DNA of 64,000 nt from Spirodela intermedia (taxonomy: Eukaryota > Streptophyta > Magnoliopsida > Alismatales > Araceae): the NCBI GenBank assembly GCA_902729315.2, contig LR746265.1, positions 2,398,892 through 2,462,891 on the forward strand. The letters run 5' to 3'. Positions 1 through 12,523 of the stretch are shown piece by piece (the first letter of the stretch is position 1; every line of letters begins with the position of its first letter). The notes beneath the pieces were generated by a model. That model was not told the origin of the DNA. It worked only from the letters and a program-made list of their open reading frames with translations, and ran no database searches. Made by a program: the position numbers and the translations under genes.

Positions 1-3000
1 TAATATGGAGTTCCTATCACATAGAGGATGTGAAACCTGAAAAGAGGTTAAAGAACTCATGTGAAATGATAATAGAAAACTAGAAGAATACAATAGCCAG
101 GATTTCTCACAAGATCCATGAAAAATATCTAACATGGAAATGTATACCAAAACCACGTCAAATCTACAGCTTTAACACGGAAAAAATAACATGTACTTAG
201 TATCAAAGTTGTGAAAACTTTTAACCTTTCCAGTGAGTATCCATGTCTTGGTAGTATACCTTTAGAACTTTGAGGGGTCTTGGGTATTTAAATACAAAGG
301 ACCAAGATATGTCGCTGATGCGGGAAAACGACGAGAGTAAAACATGATAGAGTGGGGATGGGGAATGGATCCAAAGGTGGATCTCTGACATCAGAGCAAT
401 TAAGCAACAATTTTTTTGCTTTTATGCATTCAGCGGAGAGATTAGGCTGACTTTTTATTGACATCAACGAAAAAAAGACACCAGGTTTTTGAAGAGAGTT
501 GCGAAAAATCCTGGAAACAGTGGTCTGCCGTCATCATAGTTTGCTTTGCAGTCACGATCACGGACTGGAAATTATGTCTACACCACGGAAGCATGTGACT
601 GAGAAAATTGGTGTTGGGGTCACATCGACTTTTAGAAATTCAAGTAGCCAAGCTAATACTAAGTGGAATGGTAATTTTGCTCAATGTCATCAATTTAACA
701 ACGATTATGCTGGGAATACATCCAATTACAGTCAACTGCACGGACGTTTACAGAAGTCTCAAATTGAACACTCGCCAAGATTAAGTAATCGATACGTCTA
801 AAAATTAAATTTTATAAATAGCTATTCAACATTGATATCGTACCATCAACTGGTATACCAGTTTCAGGAAAATAAAAGAAAAAAGGCCCAAAATCTACCT
901 TAATACAGTTCCAAAATAGGTTCTTAAACTTCTAACATTAAATTTAATATGAATTCTTAAAGTGGAGATGCGCATGTTGAACCAATATAAGTATATTATA
1001 TCCATGTGTCTGTATCTAAGTGTGCTAAAAGTGGAGATGGGCATGTTGAACCAATATAAGTATATTATATCCATGTGTCTGTATCTAAGTGTGCTCAGAG
1101 TGCAAATGGGCATGTTTAACCAAGATATAGACACAGATATACCACCAGCACCGCACATGTCAACCAAACGATATGTTTACACACATCAAATAAGGAAATG
1201 AAGCAAAATTTAACAAACTGAATTGAGGAAAACAAGGGGGGGGCGTTAAGGCTCTGCACACACTCACCCAATGTTTAAGAAGTCTTAGACCAAATGAAGT
1301 ATGTGTATGATTCATTGCATTGAGTAAGGTTCCTTCGATTGAGCCATCAGATTTATTCTTCAAAACCTTCAAATCACAATCATTAGGAGACAACATCAGT
1401 AATATAATTGTTTCTTCTTGATAAAGATAACCAATTATTACAATCACATCAGAGAACCAACAACATTTCTTACGAAACACAAAATATTACGAAAGACAAT
1501 TTCAACCTCATTTCATAAAAGGGTGTAGAATATAGGACTAAACAATGCCAATGTTAAATGTTGCATCTCCATTAAAAGCATTTCTCACATTTATCCCTCA
1601 ATAAAGTTATGAATCAATACGCCCATGGGATAGATGCTTCCTAGGAAAACGAAAGCATTCATCATATTACCTCTAACTGACATAGAGTGTTTGCTGACAG
1701 ACTCATTTCGAAGTTGCTACATAAAGGCCGAAATGAAGCACCCAAATGTACCATTCTTTCAAATCCAAACCGCTTGAGGTAACGAATGGTCAGTGCCAAT
1801 GCTTGAACAGCCAGTTCAGACATTGCAATAATTCCCTGTGAAGGCACAAAGAATTTCCCTCAGACTTCCAGCATGAAAACTCGAGTCTAGGTCCCTATAT
1901 CAGGAACCAGTTGAGAAGAAAAAACAACTTCAAGTAAGAGATTCCTTTTAAATGCCTAGAACAATTCTGTTACAAAGGAAAACAGCAACCGTGCCAAGTT
2001 TCTGAGGCAAAACTGATTATCTACCTCAACTCCAAGATGATGGTTCGTCTCTCGCTTACCATCCACGGCCTCCTCTTGACGGTTATCAACAGATACACTG
2101 TCAACTTTATTCTCATACAAACACATCACCTCAGCAAGTGCACCTCCATCATTAAAGCAATCCCGAGAAGTGCGTTCAACCCGAACTTCAGATGCAGTTC
2201 CAGAGTATCCCAGTAACAGCTAAAAATACAAAATTCAGGACGTCAAAATTTACCATAAAGCACGTCAAAAGAACAAGTATGAAGGAACCAAACAAAGGAT
2301 AAGTACAAATCTGGATTCAATATGCAGACACCTACTATGAAAATGCCTTCAGAGTTTGGTATAGCCTTTCAAATATAATATAGCTTTTGCTTTAAGTTTC
2401 GACCTCCTTTCCCAAATGTAGTTTGTTTGTATACAGCGAGAATAATTATTATTTATTATCCGGTTAGAAGATTGGCTGGTGCAATCTAACTTTAACAGTA
2501 TGAAAGAAGTAGCAGAAGCAAAACAACCTTCTCAGTGGGTGCAGAAATGGGTTCACCCAAAAGAAGCTCAACAGGAGACACACTCAAGAGAACAGCCTCA
2601 AGCCCTGACCTCATGACGTTATCATTGAACTCCCCATGTATAACATCCCCTGTTGATATCTCTACTGCCACTATTCCAATCCTCACGTCGAAACTCCCTT
2701 CGACACTAAATACTTTGTCAATCGAGATGGACCTCTCCACAACACAGAACAAGTAGTTGCTATTTGATCCAGTCAGTCCTTCCTCATGCCCTCCGGTATC
2801 CTCCGCAGCCTCAATGGTTGACTTTGTGTAGAGAGCTGACAATCCCCTCGAGAAAGGCGCCAAGCGGTTCGAGCCATGCGCCTTGATAACAGCCGTCTCC
2901 TGCTGCTTCACAACCCCAACCTTGTGCCCGGCACTGACCAACCGCCGGAGATGAAAGTTCAGCCGAAACGTCGGAATGCTTGCAGTGAGGAAATTGTGGT

Positions 3001-3565
3001 CCACGTGGGAGATGATGCCCAGTACCTTCGCAGCGGTCTCGGCGTCCTCTCCAAAAAACCTATATCGGTACCCGACCTCTACCATCAAGAGGACGTCGGG
3101 ATACCTTGCCTTGAGTTCGACGACTTGCTGCTCCAGAGGAGTGTACTTCGGGTTCTCAGAGGGACGCTTTCTAGAAGAAGAGGAGGCAGAGGAATGCTCA
3201 GGAGATTCCAGAAGCTTGCGAACGAACCTCTGATGGAGAGAAGCATCGGAAGGGGGGATGACTGGCGCTTGTGGAGCACTCGCTGGTACCGACTTATGCT
3301 TCTTCCTGAGAAACGAGGTTAGGGACTCGGCATGCTCCAACTTCTGCTGCCGGGCTCGCTTGGAGATAGGGGAGAAGGAGACTGTGGCCGAGACTTTGGG
3401 CGGTGTAGAAGGATGGGGTCTCTGTGGGAGTTCCGTCCCTGTCGGAGCAAAAAATCGGGAAATTACCTGCTCCCTGGATTTATCCGGCGCCCGCGTGCTC
3501 GTCGAGTTTTCAGTGGTCTTCGGGGCAAAGAAGCGGGAAATGGGTTGTTGCTTCTGCTTCCCCAT
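1..3565 (-). CDS. MSH3: DNA mismatch repair protein MSH3 (5' part; 3' end outside window)
   Basis: MSH3 is the MutS homologue that pairs with MSH2 (MutSβ) in the nucleus to recognise insertion/deletion loops. Exons seen, read leftwards: 3565-2528, 2219-2025, 1835-1671, 1366-1268 and 36-1. All junctions are phase 0 with GT..AG borders, giving 511 residues before the window ends. The N-terminus has a PCNA-binding box (Q6..F12F13) and a second look-alike at residues 32-39. A basic low-complexity linker follows, then the MutS domain I block TPLEQQVVELKARYPDVLL with VGYRYRFFGEDAETAAKVLG. Later exons give the connector (VRVERTSRDCFNDGGALAEV) and lever region (VQALALTIRYLKRFGFERM; GLRLLKHWV then VSHPLCDRN). 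The clamp and ATPase domains lie beyond position 1. The start is the first ATG and matches the MGKQKQQ start of plant MSH3. Taspase lies just upstream on the same strand. Intron 4 (37-1267) holds a 69-bp tandem repeat. Confidence 0.96.
961..1167. repeat. 69-bp tandem repeat in MSH3 intron 4
   Basis: Two nearly identical 69-bp units begin at 961 and 1030. A third, decayed partial unit begins at 1099. The period is a multiple of three, so both strands stay open through it by chance, and the resulting small ORFs are not genes. Confidence 0.9.
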
Positions 3566-3927
3566 AGCGAGTGCAGCGCGCGAAAACAGAGACCGAGGAA
3601 CCAGACGAAGGAGAACTTCAGAAGGCGGGAGGGGTTCTGGGCTTTTGGAACGTCACTCCTAGAGGTCTGTTGTCCCTGCGGACCTCCCTAAACCCATGTT
3701 TTCCTCCAGGTTGAAGTTGGAAGTGCACTTCCATCAAATCATCTTCATCCGTGAGCTACCGCTGCTTCCCATTTAGCGGTATGAAATGAAAAGTCAGTCA
3801 AAGGCAGCTCCACCAACCTTCATCCCGTCTTCGTCACATTTTCCACCAACGAATTTTCTATTTTCCAGCGTGCAGCGTGGAAGAACATCAAAGAAAAACG
3901 ACCGACATATCTAAATAAGTCAGAAGG
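3566..3927. other. Short intergenic region: taspase 3' side / MSH3 promoter
   Basis: These 362 bases separate the taspase stop from the MSH3 start on the same strand, so they must contain the taspase 3'UTR and the MSH3 promoter and 5'UTR. I see no clear TATA box and no further ORF with family resemblance. Confidence 0.6.
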
Positions 3928-6900
3928 CTAGGACGCTGTGAGGTCAACGCACGTGCCGAAGTGATTGACGGCAGAGCCGCTTCCCCGTCTGTCGGCTCTC
4001 AGAATCAGTGTCTGCATGGGAGGAAGTCAACTCAGAACTGCGGACCCGGTAGATTTTCCCGAATAGGAAAGGGGCGAAGTGGATAAAGGCGTTACCTTGG
4101 GTTGATCCATACCGCTCGCAAAGTAGCCAATGCCAAATGATGAAGAGGAGTAGGCAGCAACGAGCTCCACGGCTTTTAATTCCAAGTCCTTCCCGGTTAT
4201 CTAAACCAGAATAGATGGACCAATAAAGAAAGCAAAATAAGTAATCCATCCATTCCAAGTCCTTCCCGTTGACTTAACTCAGAACAGATGAACAAAAAAA
4301 GCAAGAAAAAACGATAAAAGTCAGACCCAATAAATGGGCCTGGAGGAGAGGAGGAGAGGGTTCTCACAACCTTCTTAACGTCTGCCTGCACTAGCAGCAG
4401 GCCTGCTCCGCCTGTGTCTAGAGATCCATGGCTGCTGCCCTGAAGAGAAGCACGGAGAACCTTGGTGCAGGCAGAGGCCGGGCCTGCCTGAGAGCTGCAA
4501 ATATATGCAAATCCGTGAGTTCATCTCTACGAAGGTGCGTAAACAATGGAAGAAGGAGCTGAGGGGCATACAGAGACGAGGAGATGCAGCATTCACGCGC
4601 TGCGAATCCCTTCATCAGATACTCCCCAGCACCAGAGGCACAGCAACCCGTTATGCATGGAGATCCAAAGGGGTCCTTTGAGGACGCCCAACACCCCGAG
4701 CCATACATTCCTGCCAGCCCAACGCGGCCATCAACCTGCAGGACCCCCGTTGCACCACAGAGAACTCTCTGTAAGCATGTTGACAGGGAAGAGTAGATTG
4801 CATCCTTGCCCATCAGAAGCATGTCTGGAGTAAAGACGTCACCTTTAGAGCGATTCCTCCACTCGATGCACCTGAGGCTATGTGCCCACGAGAATCAATA
4901 CAAATCGCACCCACGGTGTCCAGAATGTGGCAATCTTCCTGACTATCTCCGCCACATTGCTGCCCAGCTGAATCATCATCCCGTTTCGCGCTCCCACAAG
5001 ACTGCGCTTCTCTATCTGGCAGCATTACCCATTTGCATGGAGAAAAAGGTTTCCCACTTTTAGTATAGTTGATGGGCTAGTATGGTACACTGAATAAATA
5101 GTTCGTAAATATGTGAATGTAGCACAGGCCATTACCGATGTGTTATCAGGCCCAATAAACAAAAACCAGTCACGTCAATATAAATGTTTGGTACAAAAAC
5201 AAGATAGAGTTGAATCAAATAAGCCATTTGTTGTGCTCAATCTGGCAGGCAGATTGAGTAGCATAACCTTGAAAGAAATAAGATGGAGTTTTCCTCTGCG
5301 AATGTAGCATGATTTCTTATGTCGTTCTGTCATAATCAATAGATACTGAGGGAAGTAAACACTAGTTCCAGAAACATGAAGGCTATGATATGTTCACAAC
5401 TACATGTACCTTTGAGAAAAAGGCAAACATAAAAAAAAAACGTTCTTGGAAGTTTATCCATGCAGTTTTACGAGCAAAGCACTAGCTCTACTACCCAAGT
5501 CAAAGTTCTGAATTGATCTTCAATCTCCTTTTATCTACAAAGTTCAGAAGGAAAATTTAATGCTGACTTTGGTGTAAATGAGAAGTGAAAATCAAGAGAA
5601 AGAGAATTAAAACGTTCACAGGGTATTGATTCACTTATTTAAAAAATTAGTAAGTATAATTCAAATTAGAAAAAAGGAACTGTTCGCCATTCCTCCCTAG
5701 GTTGAGAGCACTAAACCTTGGAAACGACACCAACAAGTCATCCTCACAATAAATCCACAACATTTGATATCTAATACTTTCATAAATATCTACTACAGAA
5801 AAAAGAGCCCTAATGTGAGTTTTTTTTTTATTCGGGCACTAATTACCAGAAAAATGTCATAAAAAGAGAATACCTGATCGCACTTGCAGCACTTCACTTG
5901 TGCTGGCTTCAGAAGGAAGTTCCACATTGGATTCCATAGCATCAGCAAGCATTCTTTTGTATCTAAGCCACTGGACCTTACTCCTGTCCGTAATTAGCCA
6001 CTGTTTAGAAATTAACATAGATAAGCTGACAGTGGAAGAATTTCAGTGTTTGCAAAGGAAGCAAACATGGCACAATAGATAATCTGGCAGAGGGATTACC
6101 AACTCAGTCTCTGAAATTGTTCCAGGCATACAGATTCCCTTGTACTTTCCCCACTCACGGGCCCCTTCACCAGCCAAAAACCTTAAAGAAACAATATTCT
6201 TGATAGATATGAAAAAAAATATAAGGATAAGGTCGCCACAGATAATAGTGATTTATGCAGAAGAAATATGGAATCATGTGAGAAGATGAGAATATCTTTG
6301 ACAAAATAGAATAGTACATGATCAATTTGCATTAAAAAATTAATGTGAACCTCTGTTTCCTATCTAATTCCATTATGTAGTTACGTCTCAATGACCCGCA
6401 TAATACTGTACGTTTATCCAATGAAGGATGGATGATGTTTTCTTAAATTGGATATCTACATGGTTTTTTTACATTGCTTTTAAGAATAATTAGCGTGCCC
6501 TCATCCAACCTCAGTTATCCAGCATCCAGAGTTTTTACACCAACACATTTACAACCCTATTTGTAACTATCTGCTGAATGCATGATGTTAACCATATAGA
6601 AACTTGATCTGATCAAACCACCAACATGAAAACGATTATTTATTGATCAGTAATCTTTAGACTATTTTCACTAGATAATCGGTTTCGGTTGTTCACCCTA
6701 AGGAGGGAGAAAATGCTTTCAATTCCGGAGCCCATTCTATGCGATGCTGACAATTTTATCATGTCTGACTATGACTTCGCCAAACATGACAACCCAATGT
6801 GCGCAATACCCAGGAAACAGCTACCCCTTGAACACAAATTCCTTGGCCTCGGTTAGCATCTTGTAACTTAGGTATCTCCTAGGCGGCGTTTGATAGAGAA

Positions 6901-9497
6901 CAGCTTCAACATTATGGCTCGAAAGATGCCAGTAATATCATGGTTTCTAAAAAATATGTGTACCGGAAAAATAGATCACTCATTATTCTATCAAATAATA
7001 GCGTGAATTAAAAACATCAAAGCAAGCGAAGAAAAATCAAGCACCGTCAATTCAGTGCAGTCATTACATTGGAGGCAGCCGTCCTAACAAAGAAGATCCC
7101 ACCAATTGCTCCTTTAGCAGACAAGCAGCAATTTTGATAGCATTTCGCACACCTGATCTACAGTAAATAAATGGTTAGAAAAACACTCCTCTAAAACAAT
7201 CAGATTGCAAAACGAAATATCGCACACACTTTGTGGAGTAACATGGGAGGAAAAATTGTCCCGAAGTCAAAAAAATTCTGAATACCATGCAGATTAATTT
7301 TTTTCTGTATAAACTTGAAAGAAGCGAAAAGAAAACCTGGCACGGCCCCTACAGCTCCAAAGGATCCAGAAACACCATCCATGATACTAGCATCACATTC
7401 CACATGTCCCCGCTCTGTCAAATTTGAACCCCGGCCTGCATTTGTGATTGGATCATCCTATAACCAAAGTATACATGTCATCACAGGTTTTCTTCGATAC
7501 AAGTCCTCTGTAATGTTCCTTGTAGGTGATTGTATCACCGAGTATGAAAACCTTATCTACAAACTGCAACTAAATGTAGGTTCACCAATCATCACAAAAG
7601 TCAAAGAGAAGAAAAAGAAAAGACAGGACGCTATGCGAACAAAGCAAAAACACAGAAGGCTACTTCAATGTCAATGTTGAGGAACGATATAGGAGAAGAA
7701 ATCTCTCAAGAAATCTGCCAAAGCCCACAAGAGACAAAAATATAATGGGAGAGTAGAAACAAGATTAGGTGGCATGAAAAATCATGAAATGATTGGACGT
7801 TTTCTTTTTTTAACAATTCATGGGAAACGTCCAGGAAAAGGGACCACTATAAATCACAGGCCAAATCACAGCAGTGGACCATATATCGCACACCTAATAC
7901 AAAAATGGCTTTGTTTTCATTAATAATAGGTAGGAGGGGAAACACAAGAAAAAACGACAAACATAGATAATAACAGTGTACCTTGACTTCACATATAGGA
8001 AATTACAATGTGGTTCACATAATGTCATTGATTACAAAAACAAATAGATCGCCATCCTTCAACAAAAGTCCTTCAAGAGGTCTCCAAAATGACGTAGCAA
8101 TGTACCCCAAGAAAGCAGTAACTCTAGCATTCACAGGATGACAACTGACAAGGATTAAATTGAACGGTTTTTTCCATAAAAATGCCAATTCAGCCAGCTT
8201 CTTGCTTTCGGAAAAACTTTTGAGGCACGAAGAAAATCCATTTTGGAACAGAGAACTAGCCCATATAAGAATGATTAAATAGAGGCAGGCAAAATAGAGA
8301 AAGTTTGGGATGTCAAACAAACTTGAAGACGAATAGTAATAGAAGTAGCGTGGGTTAAAATCCATGAAAGGCATTGCAGATGACCTGGCCAAGTGCAATG
8401 AAGAACAACAGGAGCATACATTCAGAGGCACGGTCATCATTTTTTTGAGACATCTAAGGCGGAATGAGGAAGAGAAAAAGAAAGGATACAATGAAAAAGT
8501 ATATGAAATTTTTTCATTTGCTCAATAATGAATGTAACTAATGCTGTAAACACATGAAACTATGAATCAAGCATCTGCTCACCTCCAGAACTTGAATGGC
8601 TGCTGAGGCAGCATCTATGCATCCACCGTGGTCCTGAATCATGTAAAGAAAAACCATGTACCACGTGTCAACCACAATTAAAAAAATTATTCTTGGACAG
8701 AAACCCAAGCCGGAAGAGACAGCAGGATTGAAGACAATTCTGGCTTTCTCTCTATTTTCAAGAAAAGGCTGAACGAAGAAAACATTCTCACTAAGGTGCC
8801 CAGTTATCGAATTCACCAGGAAAAACGATAGGTAGATATCATAGAACCCAAGCTGTCTTAATTGCCTCGCGTGTAACAACATTATAAAGAAAAAAAGACA
8901 GACATCCCAGCGTTTATTCTACTCTTTGATCACCCAACAAAGGACCGCGCGGAATGACATCGGCATCAGGCGTCAAGTACATTTGCTGGGAACTCGACGT
9001 CCTCCCCAAGATTGATTTGTGAACAGAGTGGCAATTAATATGCGGAAGTTTTATGGAGCAGACATAGAATGGATGGATGCTAGAATAAGAAATTAGCATG
9101 GCCCAGTATGGAACCGACGATACTAAGTTAGTGGGAGGGAGACGCAAAAAGATGAGCACAAGGTGTTCGGTCATCTCCCCTTTTTGACATAGCTACATAC
9201 TTGTGCAAACGTAAGTCGAGATCGAGCGACCCTACGAGACAACTCCCACATTCATCATTTCCTTACTGATCGTTCGATGCAATTGGCTACCAGAACACGA
9301 GATAACCATATATTTCTTTAAACTCGATATTTTAGCGTGTGACATCCCAGACAGACCTTGAGGAGAAGGGAGGCCGCAGCGCGGCAAGCGCATTTCATAG
9401 CCTTCCTGAAAGACTTTTCGCTCGAATGGGCGTGGAACCCAGCTCCGACATGGACAGCCACGAAAAAAGTTGGCCTCTTCTCCCCCTCGCCGGCCAT
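3928..9497 (-). CDS. TASP1: Threonine aspartase / Taspase1-like asparaginase-2 family protein
   Basis: Ntn-hydrolase of the asparaginase_2 (T2) family. Members self-cleave before a catalytic threonine; animal Taspase1 is an endopeptidase, while plant substrates are not settled. Eleven exons: 9497-9357, 8633-8583, 7457-7337, 7152-7068, 6181-6100, 6000-5874, 5015-4843, 4735-4572, 4494-4371, 4188-4096 and 4011-3928. All phases agree and give 414 residues. Visible: start block [39 protein letters not shown] followed by [12 protein letters not shown]; and the self-cleavage site [14 protein letters not shown] with predicted nucleophile Thr236, near human Thr234. Then come [12 protein letters not shown] and the Gly-rich [18 protein letters not shown] with [12 protein letters not shown]. 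The C-terminus has [15 protein letters not shown]. The length matches the family and the key residues are present. The acceptor of exon 10 lies in a duplicated segment (4181-4310). Introns 2 and 6 exceed 850 bp and show nothing recognisable. Confidence 0.96.
4181..4312. repeat. Diverged 73-bp tandem duplication across a taspase splice acceptor
   Basis: The segments starting at 4181 and 4254 share the perfect 15-mer TCCAAGTCCTTCCCG and then stay similar for about 45 more bases. The left copy contains the real acceptor and first codons of taspase exon 10. The right copy lies in the intron and keeps the same acceptor sequence. Confidence 0.75.
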
Positions 9498-12400
9498 ACC
9501 TCGTCGCGGTCTTTCCGGTCGTTGGTCGTCGGAGTAGGCAACCGACGACGACGGCTGATAGTGAGCCTTATTAGCCTTATCAGCCTATTAGGGTTCGTCA
9601 GACATGGGCCGAGATAGACCACGAAATGGACATTAGCCTTAAAGAAAAATAATAAATAAAAACAATAATGCCCTTATCCGCATGCAAATTATTTTATAAA
9701 AATAATTTTGATCAACATCGTAAGCATGGAATTACATTTTTTTTCTAGAAGCTTCGGAATCGAAAGGAGTTGTGGAGGAAAAATAAGCTCATCTATAACC
9801 CAATCAAGCTGAAAATTTTAAATGGACACTTAAAAGTCAATGCAATGTTGACAAGGTCAACCAGGACCCATCGACTTTTATGGAATTTATTGACCCCTAT
9901 TAGAGTACGTAAAAATCACGCAATAAGTGATTAGTGGTCTTAGGAGTTGCGTGCTTTGTTAGCTCGCAAGATCAGATTGCGTTATCGAAGGTTCGATTAG
10001 TCAAAGGTAGCATTGACTAATTGCGAAGAATAGAACGCTGACGATTTCCATGATAATATTAGATGATTGGAGAGGACTTGCGGTGGGCTCGACGACTCCA
10101 CCGCCCAATAGCTCTTCAGCAATCTTCTGGCGGTTCATTAACGACCACTTCTCGTATTTTCCTCGGTCCAAGTCCAAAAGGCGTCAGAGCCGACGAACGG
10201 AGAGTGGGAAAGGAGGCGGAAGAGAACGGATTCTCAGTCGATGCGACTCCCGGGTGGTCTCTGGCGCCGAGGATGGCGCCATGGCCGGCCTTTCAGATTG
10301 CGGCTCCCCGTTGCTTCCTTCTTTAATGCCTCCAGGTGCTGAAAGGGAGGTCAACCAACGATGGACTCAGCGCACTCTTGGCGTGTGAAAAGGAAGAGGG
10401 ATCATTTTCTCCGAACCAGAGCCACAGGGAGATGACAGTAGACGAGGACACCATTAAAAGTTGAAAGCTGCACCGGTTGTGACCTCGACTCCCGATTTCA
10501 ATGGCCGTCACTCTCAACGACGGCCGCCAGCCACAGCAGTGCCGATCAGACAGCGCCGGACCCGGTTGGCACCTCCACCTTCGAGCCTCCGAGCCTCCGA
10601 GCCTCCGACACATGTCTCTCTCTCTATCCCTCTCTCCCTTGGAAGGCCACCGTGAAGTCAAACAGATGAAGACTCTGGGGCTGGAGATTGGAGAGGAGGG
10701 TCTATCTGGTCGCCTCCGTTCCTTGACCAGACAACGTCGCTGCAGTTTTCCGGGAAGGCGTCGTCCCCATGAAAGGAGATCAAAGCGTCTACCCGGGGAC
10801 AGTATTTATACGGGCTCGGCCTGATCTCCTCCTGCAGCAGGCCTTTCCCCTTCCAGCCACAGACGCGCAGTTGGCACCGGAGACGCCCGGAGAAGTACGT
10901 CCGATAATCCTTGAGCTGTTATTGCAGTAGAGCGAGAGAGAGAGAGCCCCAGTTATTCGAGAATTATTCTACGTAGAAAACGGTGCAGGGCGAGGAGGGA
11001 GATCGTGATGTGGAATGAGGAAGTGGTCAAGCTTCACCTAGTATTGGTGCGTTGGGAATGGAAGGGGGGAGTTGGTCGTCGTCTCTCCCTCTCGCCGCCT
11101 TCTACTCCCTCGCACGAGTATGATAACTATGTGAGCGGTGCCAAGATTCGATTATTCCACGTGGGTTTATTCTTTTATTCATTAATTATTCACTTATTTG
11201 ATAACGAAACGAAGAATGCGCTGGTTGTGACTTCAGGCCGCGTCAACCGAAGGTTCTACTCCTCGGTAATCGGGGACCAATGGATATTATAATATCTGCT
11301 ATCTATTTATTTAAATATAGATTTACACGCGGCTTAAAATGGCGAATATTTTTTATTCTACGGGAATTTCGAAAACCCCGTGATTAATGCCCTCCTTATC
11401 CTTGACTTAATCAATGTTTAGCGTGCATAAACCGGATTTGTGGAAGGTCATCTTGATCTGCGCCCAATAATAATAAATGATCGTGAACTTTACTAAGTGG
11501 TCTAAAATTATTCCTCTTTAAAAATATTAGGTGGTAGTCATTAAAATGAAATGAAATTTTTTCTTGGCCATAAAAACCATTGACTTGGGCGGTCTCACCT
11601 AATATTCTTCGCTAAATACTTATTATTGACGAAAAACATGGACCACAACAAACCGCTATTAGTCAAAGACAAGGTAGACTGCATGCTGAGGCTATAATTA
11701 ATTAGAAACATTTATTGGGAATTTAATTGCTTGGGTTGCTTTTATCAAAAACGTTCTGATTTTTTTCCATTAATAGTAAAGTTTCGTCATGGTTGACTAA
11801 TGGACGGCTGAAAATATGTTCCCACTTCCCTAAACATCTCAGCGATTACCTCACCGCTCTTCGTCATTTCGTAGGTTTTGAGGTTTATTATCAATTGGAA
11901 AAGCTAATAATGGTAGCTTATGGGCTAGCCGTCAATAGGACTTCTTCGAGAATCCTCCGTTTTCCTGAAACCGTGATCGGACGGATGGGATGGCCTTTTC
12001 CGATCTGATTGGAAGGGCCTCATGGGGATGCCGCATTTGCCGCTAGTCCATGTTCACCGGGGTAGTCGACCCATGGGAACACCCCACGTGTAACGGCCGA
12101 AATTCGGGTCAACTCGCCCCACGGACTTTGAAGTCGTAGCACTGACGTGATAGGATTTGGTCAATCACTTCATCCAACCGCGTTTCGAGAGACGTAGTTA
12201 TAATTTCCTATAAACCCCCTATAAGGTCTGGTGGTAAGGTCACACGGTTAGGACTTTTATGGTATTTCTCCCTCTAAATTAACTGTTTTCTCATGTCCAC
12301 TGGAGACCTTACGCCCTCATTAGCTTCCTCTCCTCTTCCTCTCCCACCGCCTCCCCCGCCTCCCCCGCCTGATAAAAACCCTCTTTCGCACAGTTTCCAT

Positions 12401-12523
12401 CGGCATAGAGCTTCGCGAGTCTGATCGCCGGAGGGGAGGAAGAAGATCAGAGTACAGCTGGATTCTGCCGTCTCCTTTGTCATCTCCGACGACCACTCGG
12501 GAAGGCTCGCCGGAGCGTAGAGG
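9498..12523. other. Long intergenic region between divergent taspase and MLO genes
   Basis: No gene could be supported here. A GC-richer block (about 10080-10870) has several overlapping short ORFs on both strands without family resemblance. A TATA-like TATTTATA occurs near 10802-10809, so an unrecognised transcript starting around 10830 is possible. 11280-12000 is AT-rich and unremarkable. The right end must contain the MLO promoter and leader. Confidence 0.5.
12208..12215 (+). promoter_or_regulatory. Candidate TATA box for MLO
   Basis: CTATAAAC lies 309 bases upstream of the MLO start codon and is followed by a pyrimidine- and GC-rich leader. The placement suits a leader of about 280 nt, but nothing here shows the actual transcription start. 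Confidence 0.3.

Noticed and set aside
499-801. 100-codon plus-strand frame near the left edge
   Set aside because: It falls within MSH3 intron 4 (37-1267), antisense to the gene, and the protein resembles nothing I know.
8015-8491. 158-codon minus-strand open frame
   Set aside because: It lies inside taspase intron 2, is hydrophobic low-complexity, and shows no family pattern or splice context.
9951-10020. tRNA-like GGTTCGATTAGTC sequence
   Set aside because: The flanking sequence cannot be folded into acceptor and anticodon stems of a tRNA.
10050-10824. Several overlapping 64-112 codon frames in the taspase–MLO intergenic block
   Set aside because: Open frames on both strands at once in GC-rich sequence with Arg/Ser/Pro-rich translations; no recognisable protein.
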